DNA from: Gammaproteobacteria bacterium
Lineage (GTDB): Bacteria; Pseudomonadota; Gammaproteobacteria; Pseudomonadales; Halieaceae
Direction: 5' to 3'
Assembly: GCA_030428835.1 (NCBI GenBank)
Contig: JAUIEP010000026.1
Span: forward strand, 1-40,133
DNA: 40,133 nt
Shown one piece after another: positions 25,399 through 37,195 of this stretch. Numbering within the stretch: the first letter of the stretch is position 1; each line of letters opens with the position of its first letter. Made by a program: the position numbers and the translations under genes. The notes beneath the pieces are model-generated. The model was not told where the DNA came from and made no database searches. It worked only from the letters and a program-made list of their open reading frames with translations.

Positions 25399-26624
25399 CA
25401 GAAATTGAACCCTACCCCCAGGTTGAGTCCTTCCAGTTCCCTGGTGTTGTCCGGCACATCCTGCACCTGGTAATCAACCTTGAATACCACGTTGTCCTCG
25501 AGCCAGTAATTCAGGCCCACGTCGTACTGTGTGTACTCGGTGTCGCCGCCACCGCCGGCCTGGTTGTCCCACTCGCTGTAGCGCGCGAACACGCCGAGGT
25601 CGCGCGTGAGCTTGTAGGAGGGCTCGACATACCAGCCCTCCTGCGTGTCGGCGCCGACCTGGATGCGCTCGATGTCGTTGTCGATATCCCAACTCGCCGC
25701 CAGCGCGCGCAGGCCGAAGGGGCCGTTCGTGTAAGCCGCGTGCAGTTCCACCAGCAGCGCGTCGATGTCTTGACTAAAGTTGCCCTGGTAGATGTCCTGC
25801 TGGTAGTGCACGGCGCCGCCGATCTCGAGGCCGGCGATACCGGTGTAACTCATGGCGGCGGTGAAGGCGCCCTTGGAGGCGTCCGCCTCCGACACCTTCT
25901 GGCGGCCGTCGCGGATCTTGAACTTGCCGGCATCCGCGTCGAGCGCGAGACCGGAGGTGAACGCGACGTCGTAGTTCACTCCCGGCGCAAGTTCGCCGTT
26001 CAGCGCCAGGCCGCCCTCCCACCACGTGGTCGGGATGATCGCGCTCTCCACGGAGTTGCGCTCCACGCCGTAGAACGTGGGTGGCTCATGCGTCTCGTTC
26101 AGCATGCCCACCGGCACCAGGAACAGGCCGGCCCGCAGGCGCGTGGCGTCGTTCAGGTCGTGCTCGATAAACGCCTGCTCGAGTTCGACCTCGCCGTTCT
26201 TGCCGTCACCCGCCAGGGAGTGCTCGAGTTCCACCTCGGAGAAGAAGCGCGTGTCTTCCGAGTATTCGTGATTGATGAACAGCACGTAGCGGTGATAGTC
26301 GATCTCGTCCTTGTCGTTATCGCCGTTCTGGTCCTCGAGGTTGTTGTAGTGCATCTCGCCATAGCCGCCCAGCGAGGTGCGGCTCGCCCAGTCGGAGGCC
26401 AGGCTGCCGCCTGCGCCGCCTTCCTCGAGCAGGGTCGCCGTTGCCTCGATCTTCTCCGAGGAAAGCTGGACTTCCTCGTCCGTCTCCGCGAGGCGTTGTT
26501 TCAGCTCGGCGATCTCCGCCTGCTGTTGCTGGACCAGCTGCCACAGCTCCTCCATCGAGGGGGTCGCGGCGGTGGCGCCTGCGCTGAGTAGGCCGATAGC
26601 GAGGCCCGCGGTGGTACGTTTCAT
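25398..26624 (-). CDS. Fur-controlled outer-membrane porin with coiled coil
   Basis: A 408-residue porin of the OprO/OprP or DcaP-like type. A signal peptide (AGLAIGLLSAGATAATP) is followed by a heptad coiled coil (EELWQLVQQQQAEIAELKQRL, about 24-55), as in trimeric porins of this group. A beta-barrel then runs to the terminal GVGFNF. A WWEGG and repeated Y/F-ending strands are visible. Substrate cannot be told from sequence. It is the first gene of an operon with the flavinylated and PepSY proteins, and the upstream region has Fur-like boxes, so an iron-starvation role (uptake or reduction of an iron complex) is likely. AGGGA precedes the ATG. Confidence 0.9.
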   Translation of the reverse strand: MKRTTAGLAIGLLSAGATAATPSMEELWQLVQQQQAEIAELKQRLAETDEEVQLSSEKIEATATLLEEGGAGGSLASDWASRTSLGGYGEMHYNNLEDQNGDNDKDEIDYHRYVLFINHEYSEDTRFFSEVELEHSLAGDGKNGEVELEQAFIEHDLNDATRLRAGLFLVPVGMLNETHEPPTFYGVERNSVESAIIPTTWWEGGLALNGELAPGVNYDVAFTSGLALDADAGKFKIRDGRQKVSEADASKGAFTAAMSYTGIAGLEIGGAVHYQQDIYQGNFSQDIDALLVELHAAYTNGPFGLRALAASWDIDNDIERIQVGADTQEGWYVEPSYKLTRDLGVFARYSEWDNQAGGGGDTEYTQYDVGLNYWLEDNVVFKVDYQVQDVPDNTRELEGLNLGVGFNF

Positions 26625-26684
26625 CGGTGTCCCTTATGTGAGTCTGCGAGTGGTGTTGCCTTGATCGGCTGAACCGCATACTAA

Positions 26685-26728
26685 TGCGAATCATTCTCAA
26701 GAACAATACCAAATGCGACTAATTATCA
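26685..26728 (-). promoter_or_regulatory. two Fur-like boxes in porin promoter
   Basis: Box 1 (26685-26699, plus TGCGAATCATTCTCA) matches the TGATAAT-N-ATTATCA inverted repeat at about 11 of 14 positions. On the minus strand it reads TGAGAATGATTCGCA, a familiar Pseudomonas-type Fur site, and lies between a TTGTTC -35 and a TAGTAT -10 spaced 17 bases apart. Box 2 (26714-26728, TGCGACTAATTATCA) matches slightly less well. The overlap with the promoter predicts repression by iron-loaded Fur. Confidence 0.75.
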
Positions 26729-26825
26729 TTTAAGTGTAGAAAAGGATGCCGGGAAGCGCAAGGCGGGGATTTGCGGTGGTTCACAGAATGGCAATGCCCG
26801 GGACAGCGCCGCCGCATCCTGTGGG

Positions 26826-27590
26826 GTCGAATCTATTCGACCTTTGAGTGGCAGGACCAGAAACCCTGTGGGGTCGAATCTATTCGACCTTTGGGTGGCA
26901 GGACCAGAAACCCTGTGGGGTCGAATTCATTCGACCTGCGAATGGAGGAGCTACGCCCCGTGGTCGAATGAATTCGACCCCACAGGTTGGGCTCCACGTA
27001 GGGTCGAATTTATTCGACGTGGAACCTCGCTCGCTCGTCGCACCATCGCCGCCATTGCGAACGCCGGCCAGGTCGAATGAATTCGACCCTACCGGGTGCG
27101 GTCCGGGCATGCATGAATTCATCCCGACAACGCCGCCGCATCCCGTGGGGACGAATTTATTCGACCGGCGGATGGCGCCACCAGAAACCCTGTGGGGTCG
27201 AATTTATTCGACCTGCGGATGGCGCCACCAGAATTCCTGTGGGGTCGAATTCATTCGACCTGCGGATGGCGGGGCTACGCCCCGTGGTCGAATGAATTCG
27301 ACCCCACAGGTTGGGCTCCACGTAGGGTCGAATTTATTCGACGCGGAACTTCGCTCGCTCGTCGCACCATCGCCGCCATTGCGAACGCCGGCCAGGTCGA
27401 ATGAATTCGACCCCACAGGTTGGGCTCCACGTAGGGTCGAATTTATTCGACGTGGAACTTCGCTCGCTCGTCACACCATCGCCGCCATTGCGAACGCCGG
27501 CCAGGTCGAATGAATTCGACCCTACCGGGTGCAGGGCAGGCGCGCATGAATTCGCGCCACAACGCGCCGCGAACGGTCGCTCGAATTCGA
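26826..27590. repeat. REPIN-like palindrome array 2
   Basis: The 968-base gap upstream of the porin promoter contains 14 copies of GTCGAATNNATTCGAC (one with T to A), at 26826, 26873, 26920, 26963, 27003, 27072, 27150, 27197, 27244, 27287, 27327, 27396, 27436 and 27505. A degenerate copy lies at about 27578. Two block types alternate: short ones flanked by TGTGGGG...CCCCACA, and about 90-base ones flanked by GTAGGG...CCCTAC or CCCCAC. The second block type is repeated with a 109-base period (27327 and 27436). Larger segments are duplicated (26914-27087 resembles 27238-27411). No real gene is seen. Confidence 0.95.
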
Positions 27591-27592
27591 CC

Positions 27593-29734
27593 CTACTGCG
27601 CGCCGGGGACGTAACCGTCGGTAGTGCACGGCAGCGCGGGGTCGCAGGTATCGACGAAGGCGCCCACGCCGTCCGGCATCAGCCACGCGGACTTCTGCGC
27701 CTGGGCGTTGGGATCCTTGCGCGGCAGGCTGTGGGGGTCCTCCCCGAAGTCCGGCTCAAAGGGCGAGGTGTTGTTGCTCGGCGGCGCGGCGGTGCCGCCG
27801 CCCCCGGCGCCGCCACCCACGGGGCCGTTGTCCCAATACGTGAGCACAGAGCCGGTGAACATTCCCGCGGGCACCGGCTCGATATTCACGAACGGATTGC
27901 TGTCCGGGTGACGCCCGGGCTCAAGGGCCGGCACGCGCAGCTTCGCGCCGATGGCCCGCGCCATGAGTTCCGCCGCCCAGTGAGTCACCTGGTGGTCGCC
28001 GAAGGCGACCTGCAGCAATACGGAGTGCGAGGGCGTATTGGGCAGCGTGTTGTTCTCGATGTGGTAGGCGTAACCGTTGGCCTCGGCGCGATCCCAGAGC
28101 ATCTGGGCGAGCGACAGGACGATAGTCTGGTCCTTCACGCTCGGGTAGCCGCCCTGCCCCAGTTCACCGCTGAGAAACAGCGAATACTGCTCGAAGTCGA
28201 TGCTGCGGCGCAGCAGCAGGCTGTAGTTCATGCCCGGCACACCGAGCACGCCGCGCGTGACATCCTGGATAACGCCCATCAGGGCGCCGCCGAGAATACC
28301 GCCCTGGCTGTTGCCGTCGTAATACACCACGCTGTTGTCGAACACGGGCACGCCGCCCGCACGGAACGCCTCATGCCCCGCAAACCCGTCGTCGTGCTTG
28401 AGCAGTCGGCCGAGGAACATGAAATTCAGCATGCCCTGCTGGGTGCGGTCGAAGAAGGCCTTGATGTTGCTCATGTCCTGCAGCCCCTGGATGGCCTGGC
28501 CGACGTCGTCCTCGGCAAAGCCGGCCCAGTCGGTAGCACAGAACATCATGTTGTGGTCGCTGGACATGATGTTGATATTGCCGCCCGTGCCGCGGCGCAC
28601 CTCGCCGGCGCTGCCCAGCAGGCCGTGGCCATACAGCGACGGCCGCGCCTGCTCAGCGGGCGGCACAGCGTAGTCGGCGACAGTGGAGCGCGCGATGCGG
28701 CAGATGAAATTGGCCTCGAACAGGTTGTCGCCGCCGATGCGGTCCGGCAGCCCGTCATCCGGCTCGTCGTAGAAGAACGCGGAGCCGGGGTCACCCGAAT
28801 CGGAGTCGAGGAAGTTGGGCACCATGAACGTGCCGTTGACCTCGCGGGACATCAACTCGTTCTCGCCGTCGCCGCAGCCGTCGTCGCCGCAGGGGGCGAA
28901 GTCGATCACCTCGTTCACGGTGAACGCGGGCGCGGCGGCACCCAGCGCGGCAAAGGCCTCGTCGCGGATGTGCAGGATACGCTCGGTGATGTTGCGTACG
29001 CTGGCGACATTGAAGTCCCAAGCGAGATACAGGCCGTCGCGCTCCACGCCCGCGTCATCCAGGATGTCGAAGATATCTTCCATGGCGTCACGGCGCGCCT
29101 CGATCGCCTGGTTGGTGGTGCGCACGCGATCGCGCAGTACGCGAAACACCTCGGGCGGTTCGATCAGGTCGCCGCCCGCATCGCGCAGGTTGCTCAGGGC
29201 GACGATGTAACGCTCGCCGCGCTCGAACTGCGCCTGCGGGCGGATGAGGAAGGTCTTCTCCACCGGGTCGTCGGTATTCTCGTCCAGTTCGGAGAAGATC
29301 AGGTGGCGCTCGCCGGTGCTCACGCGTATGACCTGCACGGGCGAGTCCGCGCTCAGCGAGGCCGTCAGGTCCCCGAGGCGGGGCGCGCCGGTCTGGTCGA
29401 GATCCAGCCCGGGCACCTGGGTGACGATGAGCTGCGATGGCGAGAAGCCGTCGTTGCGGTTCCACTCCGCCGGGTCCACGGGCACGTCCTGCTTGTTACG
29501 CGGCATGGAGTCGATGTGCAGGTTGACGCGCCAGCCGGTGTCGGTGGTGTCGTCCTCCACGAGGTAGGCGTTGCTGGGAAACGGGAGCAGGCAGTTGGCC
29601 TGGTCCAGTATTTCGCAGCGGCCGGCATCGGTGGTTTCGACGTCCACCCGGCGGCCGCCATTGTTGTTGTCGTTGAGACAGGCCGTGAGGGCGAGAGTGG
29701 ATACAAGGAGTGCAAATATACTGCGGGTACGCAT
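27593..29734 (-). CDS. large lipoprotein, alpha/beta-hydrolase-like
   Basis: A 713-residue lipoprotein (lipobox STLALTAC). The N-terminal part (CLLPFPSNAYLVEDD ... GFSPSQLIV) resembles the N-terminal domain of bacterial virulence-factor lipases such as VolA. A catalytic elbow YDGNSQGGILGG around residue 490 fits the G-x-S-x-G rule of alpha/beta hydrolases, so it is probably a surface esterase or lipase; the acid and histidine are not assigned. A Gly-rich linker (GGGAGGGG) lies near the C-terminus, and cysteines there may form a disulfide. The ATG at MRTRSIF is chosen because only it gives a signal peptide. The stop codon lies at the edge of repeat array 2. Confidence 0.82.
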   Translation of the reverse strand: MRTRSIFALLVSTLALTACLNDNNNGGRRVDVETTDAGRCEILDQANCLLPFPSNAYLVEDDTTDTGWRVNLHIDSMPRNKQDVPVDPAEWNRNDGFSPSQLIVTQVPGLDLDQTGAPRLGDLTASLSADSPVQVIRVSTGERHLIFSELDENTDDPVEKTFLIRPQAQFERGERYIVALSNLRDAGGDLIEPPEVFRVLRDRVRTTNQAIEARRDAMEDIFDILDDAGVERDGLYLAWDFNVASVRNITERILHIRDEAFAALGAAAPAFTVNEVIDFAPCGDDGCGDGENELMSREVNGTFMVPNFLDSDSGDPGSAFFYDEPDDGLPDRIGGDNLFEANFICRIARSTVADYAVPPAEQARPSLYGHGLLGSAGEVRRGTGGNINIMSSDHNMMFCATDWAGFAEDDVGQAIQGLQDMSNIKAFFDRTQQGMLNFMFLGRLLKHDDGFAGHEAFRAGGVPVFDNSVVYYDGNSQGGILGGALMGVIQDVTRGVLGVPGMNYSLLLRRSIDFEQYSLFLSGELGQGGYPSVKDQTIVLSLAQMLWDRAEANGYAYHIENNTLPNTPSHSVLLQVAFGDHQVTHWAAELMARAIGAKLRVPALEPGRHPDSNPFVNIEPVPAGMFTGSVLTYWDNGPVGGGAGGGGTAAPPSNNTSPFEPDFGEDPHSLPRKDPNAQAQKSAWLMPDGVGAFVDTCDPALPCTTDGYVPGAQ

Positions 29735-29855
29735 AAATAGCTCCGGATAGTTGTAGTTATGAGCCAACCTGTAGTCCCCGCGTACGCAGTGGTACGACGG
29801 CCCGGGACTCAGCGTCGTCTGGGGCCCACCGGGCCCCGCGATGGCGGACCACCGC

Positions 29856-29890
29856 CTTCGCGGGGGCGACGGGCAATCGCCCCCGCGAAG
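29856..29890. repeat. GC-rich palindrome after serine hydrolase gene
   Basis: Perfect 14-base arms CTTCGCGGGGGCGA and TCGCCCCCGCGAAG around a 7-base loop. It lies 58 bases downstream of the serine hydrolase stop and belongs to the same GC-rich dispersed family as the palindrome before lysC. It may end transcription or protect mRNA ends. The rest of the 213-base gap shows no gene. Confidence 0.75.
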
Positions 29891-29947
29891 CAAGATAAGT
29901 GTAGCTGCAACGCACGCAAATGCGCCAGCCGCATCGCCAGGATGCAC

Positions 29948-31165
29948 CTACTGCAACGCGGCGTACACGATATTTTCCAGTTGCCCCCGGAAGTTGAAGG
30001 TGCTCGAGGGCATCAGCTGCGTCATGAAGATCACGACCAGCTCCTCCACCGGGTCCACCCAGAACAGCGTACTCGCGAGCCCGCCCCACAGGTAGCTGCC
30101 CACCGACGCGGGGTGACCGTTGCGCACCGCGTCCACCTTCGTGGCAAACCCGAGCCCGAAGCCCACACCTTCGTAGGCCGACTCGGAAAAGCTGCCCGTG
30201 GCGAAGTCCGACATGTCGGCACCGTTCGGGATGTGGTTACGCGTCATGAAGTCCAGGGTGCGAGCGCCGATGATACGCTGCCCGTCGAGGCTGCCGCCGT
30301 TCAGGAGCATGGCGCAGAAGCGGTAGTAGTCGCCCACGGTGGAGATCAGTCCGCCACCACCGGAGTGGAAATCGACGTCGCGATAGCGACTGTCCTGGCC
30401 GTCATCCTGCAGCACCATCTCCCTGGCGAGGTTGCGCTCGTAGCAGGAGGCGAAGCGCGCGACCTTGTCCGGCGCGATCTCGAACGCGGTATCGCGCATG
30501 CCCAGCGGCTCGAAGATTTCCTCGCGCAGGAAGTCCGGCAATGACTTGCTACTCAACACCTCGATGAGGTAACCGATGACGTCGACGGAGACCGAGTAGT
30601 TCCAGCGCTCACCCGGCGAGAATTCGAGCGGCAACTGCGCCAGTTCCCCGATCATATCTCGCAGGGTGTAGCCCGGCCGCGGCCTGCCCACGCCCACCTT
30701 GCGGTAGGCGTAGTCGATGTTGCTGGCGCGCAGGAAATCGTAGGTCAGGCCCGAGGTGTGCATCAGCAGGTCGCGCACGGTCATCGGCCGCTTGCAGGGC
30801 TCGGTGGCGAACAACGGGTAGGAGCCCGCCGTCCACACGCGCAGGTCGCGGAACTCGGGAATAAAGCGGTGGACCGGGTCGCCCAGGGCAAACAGTCCGC
30901 GCTCGTGCAGCGTCATCAATGCGAGTGAGACGATGGGCTTGGTCATCGAGTAGATGCGCAGGATGCTGTCCTCGCTCATCGGCGTGCCGCGTTCCACGTC
31001 GCGCTCGCCCTGAATGTCGAGAAAGCAGGCCTGGCCGCGGCGCGCGACCAGGGTGATGGAGCCGGGAATCTTGCGCGGCTCGACATAGCGTGTGCGCAGG
31101 TGCTCGGCCGCGCGTGCCAGCGCGGCGCTGTCGATACCGACCGATTCGGGGCTGACCAGGTCCAT
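29948..31165 (-). CDS. serine hydrolase, class C beta-lactamase family
   Basis: A 405-residue enzyme of the beta-lactamase/transpeptidase fold, EstB-like. The active-site SxxK is in RIYSMTKPIVS (SMTK) and the YxN-type motif is YSVSVDVIGY. The third box is probably around GWGGLAST-like SYLWGGLASTLFW. It lacks an obvious signal peptide, so it is likely a cytoplasmic esterase and not a resistance beta-lactamase. The ATG at MDLVSPESVGID is used; the upstream in-frame part is arginine/alanine-rich and overlaps the glycosylase gene. It follows the glycosylase gene by 65 bases in the same direction. Confidence 0.9.
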   Translation of the reverse strand: MDLVSPESVGIDSAALARAAEHLRTRYVEPRKIPGSITLVARRGQACFLDIQGERDVERGTPMSEDSILRIYSMTKPIVSLALMTLHERGLFALGDPVHRFIPEFRDLRVWTAGSYPLFATEPCKRPMTVRDLLMHTSGLTYDFLRASNIDYAYRKVGVGRPRPGYTLRDMIGELAQLPLEFSPGERWNYSVSVDVIGYLIEVLSSKSLPDFLREEIFEPLGMRDTAFEIAPDKVARFASCYERNLAREMVLQDDGQDSRYRDVDFHSGGGGLISTVGDYYRFCAMLLNGGSLDGQRIIGARTLDFMTRNHIPNGADMSDFATGSFSESAYEGVGFGLGFATKVDAVRNGHPASVGSYLWGGLASTLFWVDPVEELVVIFMTQLMPSSTFNFRGQLENIVYAALQ

Positions 31166-31230
31166 CGTGTTTCTCTCTCGGAAAAAAGGCCCCCAGTGAT
31201 ACCGACAGGCCGGGCAAAACGCAAGCGCGT

Positions 31231-31830
31231 TCAGTCGAACAGGCCGGTCACCCTGCGGCGCAACTCCGGTACCACCTCGGCCTCGAACCAGGCGTTGCGC
31301 TTCAGCCACAGCGTATTGCGCGGCGACGGGTGCGGCAGCGGGATGAAGCGCGGGCCGAAGTCGCGCCAGCGCCGCACCCGCGCGGTGAGCGTCTCGCGAC
31401 CCCCGCCCAGGTAATGCTGCTGGGCATAGCTGCCGACCAGCAGCACCAGGTCGACGCGCGGCAGGTACTCGAGGATGCGCGCGTGCCACTTCGGCGCGCA
31501 CTCCGGCATGGGCGGCAGGTCGCCCGACCTGCCCTTGCCCGGGTAGCAGAAACCCATGGGGACGATGGCGATGCGCGACTCGTCGTAGAACGTGTCGCGG
31601 TCCATGTCGAGCCAGTGCCGCAGGCGGTCGCCGCTGGGGTCGTTCCAGGGAATGCCGCTGGCGTGCACCTTCGTGCCGGGCGCCTGCCCCACGATCAGCA
31701 GGCGCGCACTGGTGGCGGCCCGCAGGACCGGCCTGGCGCCCAGCGGCAGCGCTGGCTCGCAGTGGCGGCAGGCGCGAACCTCCTCCAGCAGATCGACAAG
31801 TGCGATGTCGGCAGCGGACCTGCGCGCCAC
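31231..31830 (-). CDS. uracil-DNA glycosylase family protein
   Basis: A 199-residue protein of the UDG superfamily. Motif 1 is [21 protein letters not shown] and motif 2 is [12 protein letters not shown], as in families 4/5 and the related YqfC-like group. Cysteines CRHC near the N-terminus and FCYPG ... PEC with 15 residues between give the C-x2-C ... C-x15-C pattern of a 4Fe-4S cluster seen in family 4. It may remove uracil or a related base from DNA; the exact activity is unproven. It is divergent from gcvP. Confidence 0.85.
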   Translation of the reverse strand: MARRSAADIALVDLLEEVRACRHCEPALPLGARPVLRAATSARLLIVGQAPGTKVHASGIPWNDPSGDRLRHWLDMDRDTFYDESRIAIVPMGFCYPGKGRSGDLPPMPECAPKWHARILEYLPRVDLVLLVGSYAQQHYLGGGRETLTARVRRWRDFGPRFIPLPHPSPRNTLWLKRNAWFEAEVVPELRRRVTGLFD

Positions 31831-32017
31831 GATATCCCCCGGGGTGCGGGCCTCGCCAGTGCGAGCCCGGTCACAGTATCAAACGGTACGGCGAGAAATT
31901 GCCGCCATTTACCCCGATTATTGCCCGTACTTGAGCACTCTTGCTACCATCGCTTGCTGGCTAGCCAACCCGCTATTTTCAGCACCGAACTCCTACCCGG
32001 CCGACCACGGAGCAACT

Positions 32018-34921
<2,904 letters not shown>

Positions 34922-34982
34922 CGACGGCCGCGTAGCGCCGCGGCTCATCACTGCCGCCGTTCCCAAACGGGCGCCGACACGC

Positions 34983-35582
34983 CTAGATCCAGCGCCGCAC
35001 CTCGCGGCGGAAGCGGTTGTAGTCCTCGCCATAGGCTTTCTCGAGAAATTCCTCCTCGATACTCACCTGTACCTGGACCAGGACGAGATCGAGCAGCATG
35101 ACAGCGAGCGTCAGCGCGTTGGGCAATACCAGGAAATAGCCGAGGACGCTGAGGAGGATGCCGAAGAAGATCGGGTTGCGGGAGTAATTGAACAGGCCGC
35201 GGCGGACCATCGGGCCCGGTGTGTCGTGGTCCACGCCGATCCGCCAGGATTCGCGCATCTGCGCCTGCGCGACGACGATCCAGGCCAGCGCCGCGGTCAT
35301 CAGCACCAGCCCCACGGCCTGCGTGCCCCGTCCCTCGAGCCAGGTAATGGGCGCAAGCAGCGCATAGTGTTCGGGCCAGCCGACGTACACCACGACCACC
35401 GTGAGGGACAGCAGCGGCATGAGGCGAAAGTAGCGCCCGACCACCTGTTCGGGGCCCGGCCGATCGCTCAGCTTGTAGGGATTGAGGCCCGTGCGTCGCC
35501 AGGTCAGCCAACTGCGCAGCACGAAGACGAGGCCCAGGAAAAGGGCGAAATAGACGATCAGGTAAATGTCCAGCGGTGTCAT
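34983..35582 (-). CDS. isoprenylcysteine carboxylmethyltransferase family protein
   Basis: A 199-residue membrane protein with four or five hydrophobic helices. The C-terminal PEMT/ICMT signature is visible: GLFNYSRNPIFFGILLS, then EEEFLEKAYGEDYNRFRREVRRW, where the acid pair and the Y-x-x-Y/F motif help bind SAM. Bacterial members methylate phospholipids or unknown small substrates. It is convergent with gcvP and divergent from the dioxygenase gene, so it seems to be a single-gene unit. Confidence 0.88.
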   Translation of the reverse strand: MTPLDIYLIVYFALFLGLVFVLRSWLTWRRTGLNPYKLSDRPGPEQVVGRYFRLMPLLSLTVVVVYVGWPEHYALLAPITWLEGRGTQAVGLVLMTAALAWIVVAQAQMRESWRIGVDHDTPGPMVRRGLFNYSRNPIFFGILLSVLGYFLVLPNALTLAVMLLDLVLVQVQVSIEEEFLEKAYGEDYNRFRREVRRWI

Positions 35583-35762
35583 GAGTCGGCTCTCCCGTGA
35601 GCAGCAGTCACAAGCACTCTAGGGCTTCCAGCGGGGGGAAGGTCAAACCCGAATAGCGCATATCCCCGCGCGTCGCCCGCTGCGCCGCGGGGCGCCCAAC
35701 TTGTTGCGCCACGGTTCCTTGGTTACATTGCGCCGTACCGAGACAGGGGACATCTTACGACC

Positions 35763-36500
35763 ATGCAACTGACGCGCCCGCCCTGGACGATGGGCCGCAA
35801 CGATCCGTGTTTCTGCGGCAGCGGTGAGCGCTACCGCCGCTGCTGCGGCTCCACGCAGCCGGACCGGCGCATTCCCCACGGCATCGTGGTGCAGGAAAAC
35901 TTCCTGTCCCTGCAGGAGTGCCGCGAGGTCACGGAGTTCGCCGCGCAGCAGTCATCCTCGCGGCTGCAGATCATGGACAAGAAGAAGAGCACGGCGGACA
36001 CGGTGGTGCGCAGCTACCACGACAGCCGCGTCACCCAGCGGGTCGACATGTCCGCGCGGCAGGACCTGCTGGACGAACTCGTGCTGCGCGCCATCCGCAC
36101 CCGCATCGAGCCGGACATGGACTGTCGGGTGGAGTGGTTCGAGCAGCCGCAGCTATTGAAGTATGAACAGGGCGGTTTCTACAGCACCCACGCCGACAGC
36201 GAGAACTTCATCAGGGAGCAAAACCACTGGCAGCGGGTCATGGACCGGGATGTCAGCCTGCTGCTGTACCTCGACGACGACTACGAGGGCGGGGAGTTGT
36301 CGTTCCGCAATTTCGATTACCAGTTGCGCCCGCGCGCGGGCATGCTGGTGTACTTCCCGTCGGACAGCCGCTACAAGCACAAGGCGATGGAAGTGACGTC
36401 GGGGGTACGCCACGCAATCGTGTCGTGGATGTCGCTCATGGGAGTGGAGAAACTGCGGCCCATGCCGGACAACGCCCGGCTGGTCGAGCCCGGACCCTGA
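35763..36500 (+). CDS. SEC-C plus 2-oxoglutarate/Fe(II) oxygenase
   Basis: A 245-residue fusion. At the N-terminus is a SEC-C zinc motif (GRNDPCFCGSGERYRRCCG, C-x-C-x8-CC). The remainder is a prolyl-4-hydroxylase-like double-stranded helix: iron ligands H-x-D in STHADSE and a distal H in YKHKAM, plus the 2-oxoglutarate arginine in GVRHAIVSW. It is expected to hydroxylate a protein residue, with SEC-C binding the target or a chaperone; the substrate is unknown. A TTGTTG / TACATT promoter pair with 17-base spacing lies at 35701-35729. Confidence 0.9.
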   Translation: MQLTRPPWTMGRNDPCFCGSGERYRRCCGSTQPDRRIPHGIVVQENFLSLQECREVTEFAAQQSSSRLQIMDKKKSTADTVVRSYHDSRVTQRVDMSARQDLLDELVLRAIRTRIEPDMDCRVEWFEQPQLLKYEQGGFYSTHADSENFIREQNHWQRVMDRDVSLLLYLDDDYEGGELSFRNFDYQLRPRAGMLVYFPSDSRYKHKAMEVTSGVRHAIVSWMSLMGVEKLRPMPDNARLVEPGP

Positions 36501-36514
36501 GCGCCCCCGCTGGG

Positions 36515-37195
36515 CTACTTCGGTTCCAGGTGGGACAACGCGTCCGGCGGCGCCTCGCGGCCGGAGTAGTCGAAACGAATGTCCACCGCCTCGGCCTTGC
36601 CCGACTCGTCGCGCAGGTTACTGAGTCCCGCGAAGCGCATGAGCTGGCGCTCGTCGCGCGAATAGCTGACATCGATCGGGTCCGCGATCAGGCCGAGGAA
36701 CCATGACTTCACAGCCACGCGCACACAGAGCAGTTCCCGCGGGCAGTCGGCGTCATCGCGCACCTCGGCCTTCATTTTCACCGGCCGGTCGATGCCCAGC
36801 ACGCGGAACGGGAAGATGACATCCTCTCCCGCCAGCAGGTCGTCCCAGCGCATCCGCACGTAGTTGTCGAAGCCCGCGTCGACAACGACGTCGTCCCGGG
36901 TTTCGGTGTCGAGGCTGTGTTCCAGGTCCGCACGCAGGTCGCGCATGTACAGCGCCGGACCCTTGCGGTTCTCGCTGTAGTCCAGGCTCTTGAACGCGAT
37001 CACCCTGCCGTCGGGGTCGCGGTATTCGACTTCGCAGTGCTTGCGGTCTTCGGCGCAGTAATGCCACTCCGAATAGACCTCTCGGCCCGACTCCGCGCTG
37101 AAAGCGGTCCCCACCGTCATCAGGGGAAGGAGCGGTTCAGCCCGGGCGAACAGGGGCAGCAACAGCGCGACACCGGCCATCCACTTACGCATCAT
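36515..37195 (-). CDS. exported protein of unknown function
   Basis: A 226-residue protein with a signal peptide (WMAGVALLLPLFARA) followed by mostly beta-strand sequence rich in charged residues (YCAEDRKHCEVEYRDPDGRV, CPRELLCVRV). Two cysteine pairs may form disulfides. I do not recognise the family. It overlaps the DUF2878 gene by about 10 bases (tandem ATGATG start) and is the last gene of the leftward set, so it probably acts with it, perhaps in the periplasm on lipids. Confidence 0.8.
   Translation of the reverse strand: MMRKWMAGVALLLPLFARAEPLLPLMTVGTAFSAESGREVYSEWHYCAEDRKHCEVEYRDPDGRVIAFKSLDYSENRKGPALYMRDLRADLEHSLDTETRDDVVVDAGFDNYVRMRWDDLLAGEDVIFPFRVLGIDRPVKMKAEVRDDADCPRELLCVRVAVKSWFLGLIADPIDVSYSRDERQLMRFAGLSNLRDESGKAEAVDIRFDYSGREAPPDALSHLEPK

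Noticed and set aside
26848-27513. Open frames in the palindrome arrays (SNEFDPTG/VEFIRP-type peptides)
   Set aside because: They translate the GTCGAATNNATTCGAC repeat on either strand; such peptides are a known kind of spurious annotation.
23712-27590. CRISPR array
   Set aside because: The repeat units are palindromic, unequally spaced, and 16 bases long, with repeated spacers; no cas genes are present.
31166-31501. N-terminal extension of the serine hydrolase
   Set aside because: It is an Arg/Ala-rich antisense-like stretch overlapping the glycosylase gene.
31831-32017. Glycine riboswitch before gcvP
   Set aside because: I could not find the paired aptamer core or a terminator hairpin in the 187-base gap.
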